In this document: positions 43,526 to 54,699 of the stretch, in pieces
How positions within the stretch are numbered: position 1 is the stretch's first letter
Layout: each line of letters begins with the position of its first letter
Notes under the pieces: generated by a model
What the model saw: only the letters and a program-made list of their open reading frames with translations
Told to the model about the DNA's origin: nothing
The model's database searches: none
Translations under genes and position numbers: made by a program
Assembly: GCF_037176765.1 (NCBI RefSeq)
Contig: NC_090025.1
Coordinates: 169,744,822-169,808,821, forward strand
Reading direction: 5' to 3'
Origin: Anolis sagrei
Lineage: Eukaryota > Chordata > Lepidosauria > Squamata > Anolidae
Length of the DNA stretch: 64,000 bases

Positions 43526-44700
43526 TTAATTACTTCTTGGCAGAGTTATGTTTTCAACTTAGCTAGTTAACAACCAACTTATTGTAACCAATTATTTCTA
43601 CCAACAAATAAGGTAGAATTACAGTAGCAAGTTAAGGAGGAGGAATAATGCCACTCTTTTTATGCTGCAATTTTTAATTTTGTAGTTATGGCAATATTCT
43701 ATAACAAAATAATGGGGGAGAAATATCACCTGGCTCAACTATTAGTTCATGGTCAGATGTGAGTGTTCAAGCCACAATGAAATAGATAAAAGCATAGCAT
43801 GTTCTGAACCACAAGAAAGCAGCTTGTAATATTCAGGTAGCAATTCAAGGTAACAAAAAGTAACAATTTTCTTTTGTTTTCAGAACTGGCAAACCATTTT
43901 TTTTTAAAAAAAAATACTATAATGATAACAAATTGTTCTCAGAATCCCAGTTTGAAATGCATTTTCCCTGTACCATGCCGTGGACTTGGCCTGGAATTAT
44001 AACTAATTGTTTTTTTAAAAAATTACTTTCTGATATCTGAGGATATAATATTGTTGTTCAACAACAAAACTAAATATAGGCATTTCTAAACATTTTCTCT
44101 AAAACCGTGTCTTGAAATCAAAATAAGTCCATGAAGTGGGAAGTGTATTTATAATGGGGCCCTCGAAGATACAAGGCAATGGATGACACATCTTGCCCTC
44201 CACCCACATTTGCATTATTATCAAGGAAAACTGCTGTTTACAACATGTACAGAATGTGCTAAATACTGTGTACAGCTCTGTTTGGAGTCCTCTCTGTCTT
44301 TCTTTGCAGTCAGCATTACCATCAGTGACAAGTTGATTAGTCATTGGCTAAAATAGTAGCTCTGCCACATAGGCAACATATAAAAAAATAAGAATTTAGA
44401 AAGATTGGAGCAGAAGTTTATATTCCATGATTGCACAAAAATCACACGCACAAGATATTATTTATCATGCAACTATTTTCAATGTCTGCTTCTAAGAAAT
44501 GCTTGCAGTTTTTCTGCCATTCTTCTCTTTTTGATTCTCTTTCTATCTCTTATCTGTATGAATCACTCACCATAGAATGTTTCCACTGCTGTTATCGCTA
44601 TGTTTTATGAACATTTAGTCAAAAGCTGTGTGAAGCTGCATGTCTAAGCAGAAATTCACTGAAGGCTATCTATGGGGAGGTGAAACAATTACCTTGTCAA
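43526..44700. other. Unassigned intergenic sequence
   Basis: No gene or repeat recognised over 1.2 kb; some of this may be old unique sequence. Confidence 0.4.
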
Positions 44701-44704
44701 AGGA

Positions 44705-44880
44705 CTTTCCTGCTCCTTGTTGGTTTTTTGTGCCTTCAAGTTGTCTCCAACTTAAGGGGACTTTTCATGGGGTTTCTGGGCCTGATAGTGTGTAACTGAC
44801 CAAAGTTCACTCAATGGGTTTCTATGGCTTAGCAAGGAATCAAATCCTGGTCTCTAGAGTCATAGTCCAATGCTCAAATC
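44705..44880 (-). repeat. tRNA-derived SINE (family of 15718)
   Basis: GTGCCTTCAAGTTGTCTCCA is the reversed tail and GGAATCAAATCCTGGTCTCT the B-box area; the head is cut by the CR1 that follows. Confidence 0.65.
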
Positions 44881-45820
44881 ATAGATAATATAATCATAGA
44901 GTTGGAAAAGACTTTGAGGGCCATCCAGTCCAACCTCCTGCCAAGAAGCAGGAAAATCACATTCGAAGCACACTCAACAGATGGCCATCCAGGCTTAGTT
45001 TAAAAGCCTCCAAAGAAGGAGCCTCCACCACAAGAAACCTCCGGGGTGGAGAGTTCCACTGCTGAACAGCTCGCACTGTTAGGAAGTTCTTCCTCATGTT
45101 CAGGTGGAACCTCCTTTCCTATAATTTGAAGCCATTGTTCCATGCCCTAGTCTCCAGGGCAGTAGAAACAAGTCTGTTCCCTCCTCCCTATGACTTCTCC
45201 TCACATATTTATACATGGCCATCCTATCTCCTCTCAGCCTTCTCTGCTGCAGACTAAACATGCCCAGCTCTTGAAGCTGATCCTCATAGGGCTTGTTCTC
45301 CAGACCCTTGATTATTTCAATTGCCCTCCTCTGGATACCTTATCAAAATCTCCCTTCAACTGTGGTGTCCAGAATTGGATAGAGTGATTCCAGTTGTGGT
45401 CTGACCAAGGCAGAATAGAGGGGTAGCATGACTACTCTGGCTCTAGGGACTGTACTCCTATTTATGCAGGCCACAATCCCATTGATCTTTTAGCTGCTGC
45501 ATGACATTGTTGGCTCATGTTTAACTTGTTGTCTACAAGGACTCAAGATCTTTTTCACACATTCTGCTATCGAGCCAGGCATCTCCCATTCTGTATCTCT
45601 GTATTTCATTTTTTCTACCTAAGTGGAGTATCTTGCATTTGTCCCTGTTGAATTTCATTTTGTTAGTTTTGGTCCATCTCTCTTGTTAAGATCGTTTTGA
45701 ATTCTGCCCCTGTCTTCTGGGGTATTGCCTATCCCTCCCAATTTGGTGTCATCTTCAAATTTGATGCTCATGCCTTCTAACCCTTCTAATCTAAGTCATT
45801 AATAAAGATTTTAAACTGTA
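44881..45820 (-). mobile_element. CR1 LINE, long 3' fragment
   Basis: Parallel to the 1061 copy: reversed CR1 terminus, C-terminal coding text and on into the reverse transcriptase region near 45790. Confidence 0.9.
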
Positions 45821-45988
45821 CCCTCATTTTGTTTCTGATATAATAAAATCAATCCATTGAAAGTGGGCAATTCAGGGCAGATAAAAGGAAGTCATTCTTC
45901 ACCCAGTGTACAGTTGGAGTATGGCATTAAGTACTGCACATTTGTTATATATGCAAACTTGGATGGTTTTGATAGGGATTGGATACAT

Positions 45989-46314
45989 GAGTGGTTCCCA
46001 ACCTTTTTTTTTTTGGATCAGGAACCACTTTGACCAGGTACCATTCTCCAACATTAGTACCAAAAGGGTTACGAATCAGTTTTTGGTCAACTTTAGATTC
46101 GATTTGGGATCCTGATTCAGAAAATTACATTGGATAGACCACATCAGCTCTAGTTCCTGATACAGAACATGTGGAATGATCAGCAACAGGCAAGGAGTAG
46201 CAGGCAGCACAAAAGTAGCAGAAATAAATAAAATAAAATAAGTAAATAAAGAGGAAGGAGAATTTCGTCCTCGCGGCCAACTGTGGGCCACAGCCCACAG
46301 GTAAAGAACCACTG
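45989..46314. mobile_element. hAT MITE (sister of 30230)
   Basis: Ends GAGTGGTTCCCAACC and AAGAACCACTG with a perfect duplication GGATACAT (45981-45988, 46315-46322). Confidence 0.9.
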
Positions 46315-46322
46315 GGATACAT

Positions 46323-46656
46323 TCATGCAAGTTAGGGCTGTCACTATATATGTTTCTGTGTATAAGAATGTAAGAAGTATGCTGGAACAAGATGGAAAGT
46401 ACATTTGTGCTCTTATCTTGTGGACAAACTCCGCATAGGAAACTAGTTGGCCACTGTTTGAACAGAATGTTGCACTAGATAAACCCTTTGTCTGATCCAG
46501 CACACTTCTTACATTCTCATGTCATAACCAGAAGAACAAATGAACTGTAATGTGCTCCTGTTAGCATATGCAACTCCTTATGCTGAGACTGTCTTCATAT
46601 GCAACCCCACAACAGTATTATTTGCTCTAATTTATGTTGGGTGTAAAGCAAAGACC
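46323..46656. other. Unassigned intergenic sequence
   Basis: Text GAACAGAATGTTGCACTAGA around 46460 is reminiscent of an old LINE end, not enough to assign. Confidence 0.35.
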
Positions 46657-46664
46657 ATCTAGAT

Positions 46665-47796
46665 CAGTGTTTCTTAACCTTCCTAATGCCGCAACCCCTT
46701 TAATATAGTTCCTCATGTTGTGGTGACACCTAACCATAAAATTATTTTCGTTGCTACTTTCTAACTGTAATTTTGTTACTGTTCTGAATCGTCATGTAAA
46801 CTTCTGATATGCAGGATGTATTTTCATTCACTGGACCACGTTTGGCACAAATACCTGATACGCCCAAATTTGAACACTGGTGGGGTTGGGGGGGGGGCAT
46901 TGATTTTGTCATTTGTGAGTTGTAGTTGCTAGGATATATAGTTAACCTACAATCAAATAGCATTCTGAACTCCACCAACGATTTATTTATTTATTTATTT
47001 ATTTATTTCATTTACTTATACCCCGCCCTTCTCACCCCGAGAGGGACTCAGGGCGGCTTACAGTGGGGGCACAATTAGATGCCCAAGACAATTCACACAC
47101 AATACAAATACAAACAATTCAACAATTGATTAAAAACATCAGTACATAATAAAACAATAAAACAGTCTCATGCTCAGGGTTCAGAGTCCATATATCCATT
47201 CCATTCCACTTGTCTATCATCAGATCCTTCAGTTAGCTGTCAGAATGACCAAAGGCTTGATCCCAGATCCAGGTCTTCAGTTTTTTCCTAAACGCCAGAA
47301 GGGAAGATGACGATCTAATCTCCCCGGGGAGTGAGTTCCACAGGTGGGGGGCCACCACTGAGAAGGCCCGATGGAATTGAACCAAACGTGACACACAGAA
47401 CTCCCATGACCAACAGAAAATATTGAGAGAGTTTGGTGGGCACTGACCTTGAGTTTGAGAGTTGTAGTTCACCTACATCCAGAGAGCACTGTGGACTCAA
47501 ACAATGATGAATCTGGGCCAAACTTGGCAGGAACACTCAATATGCAGAAATGTGAACACTGGTGGAATTTGGGGGAAATAGACGTTAACATTTGGGAGTT
47601 GTGGTTGCTGGGATTTATAGTTCATCTATAATCAAAGAGCATTCTAAACCCCAGTAAGGATAGAATTGGGCCAAACGTCCCACACAGGACCCCCATGACC
47701 AACAGAACAGACTGTGTTTTCTGGTGGTATTGGCGATCCCCTGACAACCCCTCGTGACCTTCCTTAGGGTCCCAACCCCCAGACTGAGAAACATTG
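46665..47796 (+). mobile_element. SPIN-like hAT transposon split by an L2
   Basis: Ends CAGTGTTTCTTAACC and the decayed right end AGAAACATTG; perfect duplication ATCTAGAT (46657-46664, 47797-47804). Without the L2 it would be about 740 bp, the usual size. Confidence 0.92.
46981..47370 (-). mobile_element. L2 LINE 3' fragment nested in SPIN-like element
   Basis: TTTA repeats, CCCGCCCTTCTCACCCCGAG and TTCCACAGGTGGGGGGCC; a short CGAT repeat marks the insertion edges. Confidence 0.9.
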
Positions 47797-47804
47797 ATCT
47801 AGAT

Positions 47805-48530
47805 AAAGAGTCCTGCTGGGCAGAAATATGTTTAGTAGTTTAGTTCTCAACCCAGTACCTCTTCAAAAACCAAAACCAAAATATCCCTCTTCAAGCTTAT
47901 TGAAGAATATAAGACCTTGTGCTTTATGGCATGGTACAGTACACGGCAGTCCTTGCTTGCTTAGGACGTGGGCAGATTTGCTCACTGGTCTAGAAAGCCA
48001 ATTAAAGCAAGAAAGTGGAGTGATGAGTGGAGTGCAAATGGGGTGTTGAATAAATGTATTAGGTATTTTCCTACTTTTTAGACTTTGTATTGGTAAGATC
48101 AGCAGCCCAGTAATAACTCTAGTTCATAGTTAATGATGTGTTGGTGAGAAAAATATATTATATTCAAGCAAATCAGGAAGGAAAATTTAATGTATTTCTT
48201 CATTATTACAACTTGATGATATATGGCACTAACATTGTGAGGTGTAATGCTGTGCCAGGCTGCTCCCAGAGACTGGAACATCATGTTAAGAAAGATTGTG
48301 TTTCATTAATAATAAAGCTGGTCTTCCGTATCCATGAATTCTGCATCCGTGGACTTAACGATCTATTGCTGATTTTAATTTTTAAAAAATAATCTAAAAA
48401 TAAACATTGATGTTGCCATTTGATATAAGGGACACCATTTTATTATGCCATTCTGTATAATGGGATTTGAATGTTTTGTCATTAAAATCTTTAGACTTAC
48501 ACTTGATTATATAAGGTAAACTAAATACAA
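47805..48530. other. Mostly unassigned; Tigger-like piece at 48305-48365
   Basis: GTCTTCCGTATCCATGAATT with CTGCATCCGTGGACTTAAC is Tigger-like. The rest is unassigned. Confidence 0.4.
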
Positions 48531-48829
48531 TAGACTCTCAGTTATCCAGCACCCATGGGGTTTAAACAGATGCTATTTAAATGGTTACTTTAGAGTTATA
48601 ATTAAAATACATCTAATACTATATCCCATATTATACCATAAAGTGCATTGATTTGAAATTTCAATATTAATATTGAAATACAGTCATTAAAAGCATATTA
48701 AAATAACTTAATGTAACATTTCCAATAAAATTGGTTTTATTTTAATTTTTATTAAAGTATTATTTCTTTGAATTTTGTGCCAGTTACTTGAGAGTTCCAG
48801 TTGGCAGAGCTCTGATTAACTGAGAGTAT
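48531..48829. mobile_element. Tigger/pogo-like MITE
   Basis: AATAGACTCTCAGTTATCCA and CTGATTAACTGAGAGTATA are imperfect inverted ends; the interior is AT-rich. Confidence 0.6.
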
Positions 48830-49160
48830 AAATGAAGAAACATTAATTGTTATTCCAACTTATTCAAATGATTAACATAGCTTGTTGTTCTTAACTTGTG
48901 TCTTCCAGGCTCTTATTGTCTTCACCGTTGCTTGAATTTAGCATCTAGTATCATAAACAAATTATATACATACATATACAAAAGAGTAACAATTGATGCA
49001 AAAGTGGCATTTTGAATGTAGCAAGCACGTTAGATGCCTGTGATAAAAAAAAAACTGGCTTAATACGGGACAATTGGAATAGTGGATTGACTCAAAATCC
49101 AGTTTTGTTCTTCTTTGACTACCACAAGCACAGTACATCTACACAGGGGTTTAACCCACT
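48830..49160. other. Unassigned intergenic sequence
   Basis: AT-rich, nothing recognised. Confidence 0.4.
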
Positions 49161-49164
49161 GCCC

Positions 49165-49425
49165 TCAGTGGCACAGTGGGTTAGACCCCTGTGCCAGCAG
49201 GACTTAAGACCGACATGTCGCAGGTTTGAATCCCGGGAGAGCGTGGATGAGCTCCCTCTATCAGCTCCAACTCCTCATGCGGGGACATGAGAGAAGCCTT
49301 CCACAAGGATTAACACATCAAAAACATCAGTGCATCCCCTGGGCAAGGTCCTTGCAGACAGCCAATTCTTTCACACCAGAAACGACTTGCAGTTTCTCAA
49401 GTCGCTCCTGACATGAAAAAAAAGT
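49165..49425 (+). repeat. tRNA-derived SINE (CTCCTGACATG tail), full length
   Basis: TCAGTGGCACAGTGGGTTAG (A-box region), GGTTTGAATCCCGGGAGAGC (B-box region), GTTTCTCAAGTCGCTCCTGA tail and an A run. Flanks ACATCTACAC and GCATCTACAC show it landed in the MITE that follows. Confidence 0.9.
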
Positions 49426-49602
49426 GCATCTACACTGTAGAATTTATGAACCACTGTTAACTGTCATGTTTCAATGCTATGAAATATTAAGAGTGAGGCT
49501 CCAATGCTTTTTGATAGAGAAGACTCAGGACCTTGCAAAACTATAACTCCCATGATTCCATAAAACAAAATAACAGGGCATTAACTGCATAGTAGGAATG
49601 GT
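49426..49602. mobile_element. Palindromic MITE (host of the SINE at 49165)
   Basis: CATCTACACTGTAGAATTTA to GGGCATTAACTGCATAGTAG. Confidence 0.7.
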
Positions 49603-49709
49603 CTCTTGGTCACTTTTCTAATTGGGTTGAAATCAACATGGATGCACGCATATATTGTTTCTAATTCTGGGTTGAAGGATGTAGCTCAAGCATGGGCAAA
49701 CTTTGGCCG

Positions 49710-50041
49710 TCCAGGGCCAAAGGATGTCTGCACCCAACATTGTTGGAGAAGTTACACTGTGTAGTCAGTATTGTACCATATGACATCTGCCGGGAAGTAG
49801 CAGCCAATAATGAAAGGACCAAGGAAGTGACATCTCTGGCCCATCCCCTGTTCGGATATCAGCCAGCACACCAACACTTTAAATCAAGAAATTGTTTTCT
49901 AAGATCTACAGAGATACTCACAGGAACAACTGAGCAAGTGAGAGTTCAAAAGTGGCAGGCTAAAACCCAGAAGCTCAAGCCATGGTTGATACCAAATGAG
50001 AGACTCCCTCCTGGGCACACAGAAGACTGGGCAACTTAGAA
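49710..50041 (+). mobile_element. Non-LTR retrotransposon piece (same family as 50253), plus strand
   Basis: Plus frame: EVAANNERTKEVTSLAHPLF then ERLPPGHTEDWAT. The piece stops where an L2 fragment begins. Confidence 0.85.
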
Positions 50042-50150
50042 GACTGTGCTTTGGCAAACTGAAATTGAATCCAGACAAGACAGAGGTACTCCTGGTTAGT
50101 CGCAAGGCCGAATGGGATATAGGGTTACAGTCTATGTTCAACGGGGTTAC
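50042..50150 (+). mobile_element. L2 LINE fragment
   Basis: Plus frame reads KLKLNPDKTEVLLVSRKAEW then GLQSMFNGVTL, as in the L2 at 39728. Confidence 0.85.
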
Positions 50151-50159
50151 ACTCTGCCT

Positions 50160-50250
50160 GAATCTACAGATCTGCAGAGATACTTGCAGGAACACCTCAG
50201 CAAGTGAGAGTCCAGAAGTGGCAGGCTAAAACCCAGCACCTCAATCCATG
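50160..50250 (+). mobile_element. Non-LTR retrotransposon piece
   Basis: CAAGTGAGAGTCCAGAAGTG and GCTAAAACCCAGCACCTCAA repeat part of the 49710 piece. Confidence 0.75.
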
Positions 50251-50252
50251 GC

Positions 50253-51690
50253 TATTTATTTATCATGTCAGGAGATAACCAGAACAGTTGTATTGCATTA
50301 AAAACAAACAAACAGACAAACAAAACACAAAGTTTGCAGACTTTGTATTCTATTAAATGTTCTTTGACCAGTATCTGGCCACTTGGAGTGCCTCTGGTGT
50401 TGCTGCAAGAAGGTTCTCCATTGTACATGTTGCAGGGCTCAGGTTGCATTGCAGTAGGTGGTCTATGGTTTGCTCTTCTCCACACTCGCATGTCGTGGAT
50501 TCCACTTTGTGGCCCCATTTCTTAAGGTTGGCTCTGCATCTCGTGGTGCCAGAACGCAGTCTGTTCAGTGCCTTCCAAGTTGCCCAGTTTTCTGTGTGCC
50601 CAGGAGGGAGTCTCTCATTTGGTACCAGTCATTGATTGAGGTTCTGGGTATGAGCCTGCCACTTTTGGACTCTCGCTTGCTGAGGTGTTCCAGCAAGTGT
50701 CTCAGTCGATCTTAGAAAACTATTTCTTGATTTGAATCGTTGATGTGCTGGCTGATACCTAAACAAGGAATGGGCTGGAGATGTCACTGCTTTGGTCCTT
50801 TCACTATTGGTTGCTACTTCCTGGCGGATGTCAGGTGGTGCAATACCGGCTAGACAGTGTAGTTTCTCCAGTGGTGTAGGGTGCAGATGTCTCACTAAGA
50901 GTCACATCTACTGTTTTAGCGTGGTGAGATGTGTTCCACACTGGGCATGCATACTCAGCAGCAGAGTAGCATAGCACAAGGGCAGATGTCTTCACTGTGT
51001 CTGGTTGTGATCTCCAGGTTGTGCCAGTCAGCTTTCATATGATATTGTTTCTAGCACTCACCTTTTGCTTGATATTCAGGCAGTGCTTCTTGTACGTCAG
51101 GGCACGGTCCAGAGTAACTCCCAGGTATTTGGTTGTGCTGCAATGCTCCAGTGGGATTCCTTCCCAGGTAATCCTCAGAGCTTGGGATGCTTGTCTGTTC
51201 TTAAGGTGAAAAGCACATGTCTGTGTTTTAGATGGATTAGGGATCAGCTGGTTTTCCTTGTAATAGGCAGTAAGAGAACCTAGAGCTTCTGAGAGTTTCT
51301 GTTCAACCATCTCAAAACTCCCTGCTTGAGCAGTAATGGCATGACCATCAGCATAGATGAAACTCTCTGTCCCTTCTGGCAGTGGCTGATCATTTGTGTA
51401 AATGTTGAACATGGATGGAGCAACTTGGTAGTTAGCGTGTTGGCTGATACCGAAACAGAGGATGGGCCATAGATGTCACTGCTTTGTTCCTTTCACTATT
51501 GGTTTCTACTCCCTGGTGGATGTCAGGTGGTGCAATACTGGCTAAACAGTATGATTTCTCCAGTGGTGTAGGGCGCAGACACCCTGTAATAATAGGCATG
51601 TCTCATTAAGAGCCACATCCACTGTTTTAGCGTGGTGAGATGTGTTCCACACTGGGCATGCATACTAAGTAGCAGAGCAGCATAGTGATG
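50253..51690 (-). mobile_element. Non-LTR retrotransposon, RT to C-terminus (Jockey/I-like group, clade unsure)
   Basis: The minus strand encodes MFNIYTNDQPLPEGTESFIY with Ala-Asp-Gly where the catalytic Ala-Asp-Asp is expected, then NPSKTQTCAFHLKNRQASQA and TTKYLGVTLDRALTYKKHCL; further C-terminal text lies at 50629-50895. The 3' end at 50253 has TGTTCTGGTTATCTCCTGAC followed by ATGATAAATAAATAG. A second copy of the 50745-50960 segment lies at 51436-51690 in the same orientation. Frames are broken. Confidence 0.85.
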
Positions 51691-51733
51691 ATGATGATGA
51701 TGATGATAATGATAATAATAATAATAATAATAA
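51685..51733. repeat. (ATG)n-(ATA)n microsatellite
   Basis: Seven ATG units pass into AAT/ATA units at the A-rich tail of the next L2. Confidence 0.92.
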
Positions 51734-52230
51734 CTTTATTTATACCCTGCCTCCATCTTCCCCAAGGGGACTCGGTGTGGCTTACAGGAGGCCACAGCCA
51801 TCAATACAGTAAACACAATATAACACAAAAACACAACAGAAAATCAGAAAATAAAATACCTAAGATGCAAAACCAATATAAATAAGCGACACAGCAGTAT
51901 AAAATCAAACATTAAAACACAAATGATCACACTGGGCAGGGCCAAATTCAAAGATAAAATTTTAAAACACTGGGAGATAGGACAATGTAAAATATCAGGG
52001 AGGGCATCTGGGTTGAGGTAGGATTTAATTGCACGAACCATAAAATAAAGTGCTTCTGAGATCATTTTATGCAGAGTTTGGTCAGGGAGTAACATACATT
52101 TAATCATTGAAGGCACACTGGGATAACCAAGTTTTCAGGCTCCTCCTGAAGATTGCTTGCCTAATATCTCTGGGGAGTGAATTCCAGAGCGGGGGGGGGG
52201 GGGGAGGGGTAGGGGCCACCACAGAGAAGG
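51734..52230 (-). mobile_element. L2-like LINE 3' fragment
   Basis: CTTTATTTATACCCTGCCTC, TCCCCAAGGGGACTCGGTGT and TCTGGGGAGTGAATTCCAGA are reversed L2 tail and coding text; a G run is at 52191. Confidence 0.85.
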
Positions 52231-52621
52231 CGATACGAAATGAGAGACTTCCTCCTGGGCACTCAGAAGACTGCGCAACTTGGAAGGCGCTGAACAGACT
52301 GCGCTCTGGCACCACGAGATGCAGAGCCAACATTGAGTCGCCTGTTAAGGGCTGAAAAATGCGGTATAGAAGTGAAGCAAATAAATAAACTTTAAAAAAT
52401 TGGGCCACAAAGTGGAGTCCATGACATGTAAGTGGAACAGAGCAGACCACCTATTCCCATGCAACCTGAGCCCTGCCACATGCACAATGGAGGACCACCT
52501 TATAGCAACACCAGAGGCACTCCAAGTGGCCAGCTACTGGTCAAAGGACATTTGGTATATGGCCAAGTTTTTAAACTTTGTGTTTCCCCAAATACATTGT
52601 TTCGCTCCTGATAAAATAAAG
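52231..52621 (+). mobile_element. Non-LTR retrotransposon 3' part (family of 50253), plus strand
   Basis: Plus text encodes ERLPPGHSEDCATWKALNRL and, after an unrelated 60-base insert, the C-terminal region and tail TTTCGCTCCTGATAAAATAA. Confidence 0.85.
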
Positions 52622-52627
52622 AAATAA

Positions 52628-52660
52628 GGGGTCGCGGCATAAGGAAGGTGGAGAACCACT
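52628..52660 (-). mobile_element. SPIN-like hAT, terminal fragment
   Basis: GGGGTCGCGGCATAAGGAAG and GGAGAACCACTG are the first-end sequence only. It lies 20 bp from the NUAK1 CpG island. Confidence 0.8.
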
Positions 52661-52679
52661 GAAGTAGGCTCTTGTTATG

Positions 52680-53495
52680 ATCCTGCGCCTCTTAGGCTGC
52701 GCGAAAGAGAGCCCGCCCCTCGCTGGGAAAAGGGAGGAAGAAGAGAAAGAGGAGGAGGAGGAGGAGGATCCGCTACTCTCCGGGAGCGACGCCCTTCCCT
52801 TCCGAAGCTCGGCCTCAAAGAGAGACAGCGAAAGAAAGAAAGGAAGGCAAAGAGAAGCAGACAGAGAAAGAGAAAGAGAGAGAAAGACAGAGAGGGCAGC
52901 AGGGCAGGAGGCTGGGCTGGCATGGGACTGGCCGAATCTCTCTTTTTGGGCCTCGTTGGCAGGGGAAAGGACAGGAACCCGGAGGAAAAGCCTTGAAGGA
53001 CATCAGCTGGGCTTCCCAAGGCAACGGGGGCCGAGGCTTCCTGGCTTCTCCGTCTCTCGAGGCTGCTCTCTTGACAGCGGGAAGGAGGGGACGAGCAGGA
53101 AAAGAGGAGGAGAGGGAGGAGGAGGAGGAGAAGGTTGTGGCTTGCAGCTCTTCCTCCTCCTCCTCCTCCTGGGGACCCCAGTTCTCCTCCACCCTTTCCT
53201 CCCCTCTCTCGGTGGCCCAATGCCTCTCGGCAGCAGCTGAAGGGAGGGGGCCCTGGGAGGAGGAGGAGGAGGAGGAGGAGGAGGAGGAGAGCGGGGTGGG
53301 ATGGCCTGGGTGGGTCCCGCCTGAAAGGAGGGTGGGCCAGGCTCCTCCCGCGGCGCCTCCTCGGAGCGCCAAAGGCAGCAGATGGATGGGAGCGGGCTGG
53401 GAGGCAGCTGGTGCCGGGCGGGAGAGGCTCCGCTTTGGGCTCGCCTTGGAGAAGAGGAGGAAGGAGAGGACGGAGAAGGGCCCTGGGGAGCCACC
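52680..53495 (+). promoter_or_regulatory. NUAK1: NUAK1 CpG island and 5' UTR
   Basis: The sequence from about 52680 to 53720 is strongly GC- and CpG-rich, with long GAG/GGA and TCC runs (52755-52770, 53145-53172, 53258-53290). Repeat DNA stops abruptly at 52662, where a SPIN-like transposon end lies. This is the expected CpG-island promoter and long GC-rich leader of NUAK1. Long open frames on both strands here are products of base composition. Confidence 0.75.
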
Positions 53496-53696
53496 ATGGG
53501 CGAGCCCACGCGGGAGAGCCTGGCCTCGGCTTCCCCCCCGGAGGCCACCATGGGGATGGTGAAGAAGAAGCAGCAAGGGGTCAAGCGGCACCACCACAAG
53601 CACAACCTCAAGCACCGCTACGAGCTGCAGGAGACCCTGGGCAAAGGCACCTACGGGAAAGTCAAGCGCGCCACCGAGAGGTTCTCCGGCAGAGTG
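53496..53696 (+). CDS. NUAK1: NUAK1 (ARK5) first coding exon, start of kinase domain
   Basis: This exon encodes the first 67 residues of the AMPK-related kinase NUAK1, which is activated by LKB1 and acts in MYPT1 regulation, axon branching and stress response. A variable N-terminus (1-27) is followed by [20 protein letters not shown] (28-47), nearly identical to human, then the glycine loop GKGTYGKV (49-56) and [11 protein letters not shown]. The catalytic VAIK lysine would be in the next exon. The exon ends at GTG with donor GTGAGC, phase 0. The chosen ATG has a perfect GCCACCATGG context; a second in-frame ATG at 53550 has the same context, and a weaker in-frame ATG lies at 53382. No further NUAK1 exon was found, so the rest of the gene is beyond the window. 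Confidence 0.93.
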
Positions 53697-53825
53697 GTGA
53701 GCAAGGAGGGCTCGTGGGGGTGAGGGTGGGAGGGGGAGTGGCAAGGTCTCCACGAACGCGTGGCTCTCCCAAGGTCCACGCTTTGAGTCTTCAAGGCATG
53801 GCAGAGGAGGATGCCCTGAAGGAGG

Positions 53826-54098
53826 ATAGAATCAGAGAGTTGGAAGAGACCTCATGGGCCATCCAGCCCAATCTCATTCTGCCAAGAAGCAGGAAAATTG
53901 CATTCAAAACACCCCTGACAGATGGCCATCCAGCCTCTGTTTCAAAGCTTCCAAAGAAGCAGCCTCTACCACACTCCGGGGCAGAGAGTTCCACTGCTGA
54001 ACGGCTCTCACAGTCAGGAAGTTCTTCCTAATGTCCAGGAGGAATCTCATTTCTTGTAGTTTGAAGCCATTGTTCCAAGTCCTAGTCTCCAGGGCAGC
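53826..54098 (-). mobile_element. CR1 LINE 3' fragment in NUAK1 intron 1
   Basis: ATAGAATCAGAGAGTTGGAA to CTAGTCTCCAGGGCAG; minus frame RKNFLTVRAVQQWNSLPRSV. Confidence 0.9.
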
Positions 54099-54519
54099 GA
54101 TACACCCAAGAAGGGGTGACAGCAGGGTTAGGCTTGAAGGCACCACACCACAGGTGGAAAGTGGTCCTTCAATGGGCAACTCTCACTACTTCTTGGATGT
54201 GCCTTCAGGTCTACTTCTTTCTGTGGCCTTGTCTTGTGCCATAAAGGACCTCATCACACTAAAGAATGAATCCATATCTAAAGGCATACCTTTGCTCACT
54301 GGCTTACGAGGAGGAGGAATAGTAATTTGGTAATACTACTATTATGCCTCTGATTAATAATATTGATAATATTATAATGTAATACAATATAATACTACTA
54401 CTACTACTAATATGATATTATAATTATACATTTTATACTACATGTAATATTACTAATAATATTACAGTATAATGTTATAGCACAATATAGTAATATATAA
54501 TATTAATATTGTGTTATGG

Positions 54520-54622
54520 TAATAATATAATATTGTATTTACAATTTACTTGTAAGCCGCTTTGAGTCCCCTTCGGGGTGAGAAGGGTGGCATATAATAA
54601 ATAAATAAATAAATAAATAAAT
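54520..54622 (+). mobile_element. L2 LINE 3' tail
   Basis: GTAAGCCGCTTTGAGTCCCC and TTCGGGGTGAGAAGGGTGGC end in six AAAT units. Confidence 0.85.
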
Positions 54623-54699
54623 AGCTGCCATCCGTATCTGTGCCCTGCTCACCCCACCAGCTCAATAGATATCGTGAGCAATGATTAATCAATTTGTCC

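Noticed and set aside
52675-53753. Long minus-strand open frames (up to about 310 codons) and plus-strand frames in the NUAK1 CpG island
   Set aside because: They are Pro/Ser/Glu/Arg-rich products of GGA/TCC runs and high GC, with no recognisable domain.
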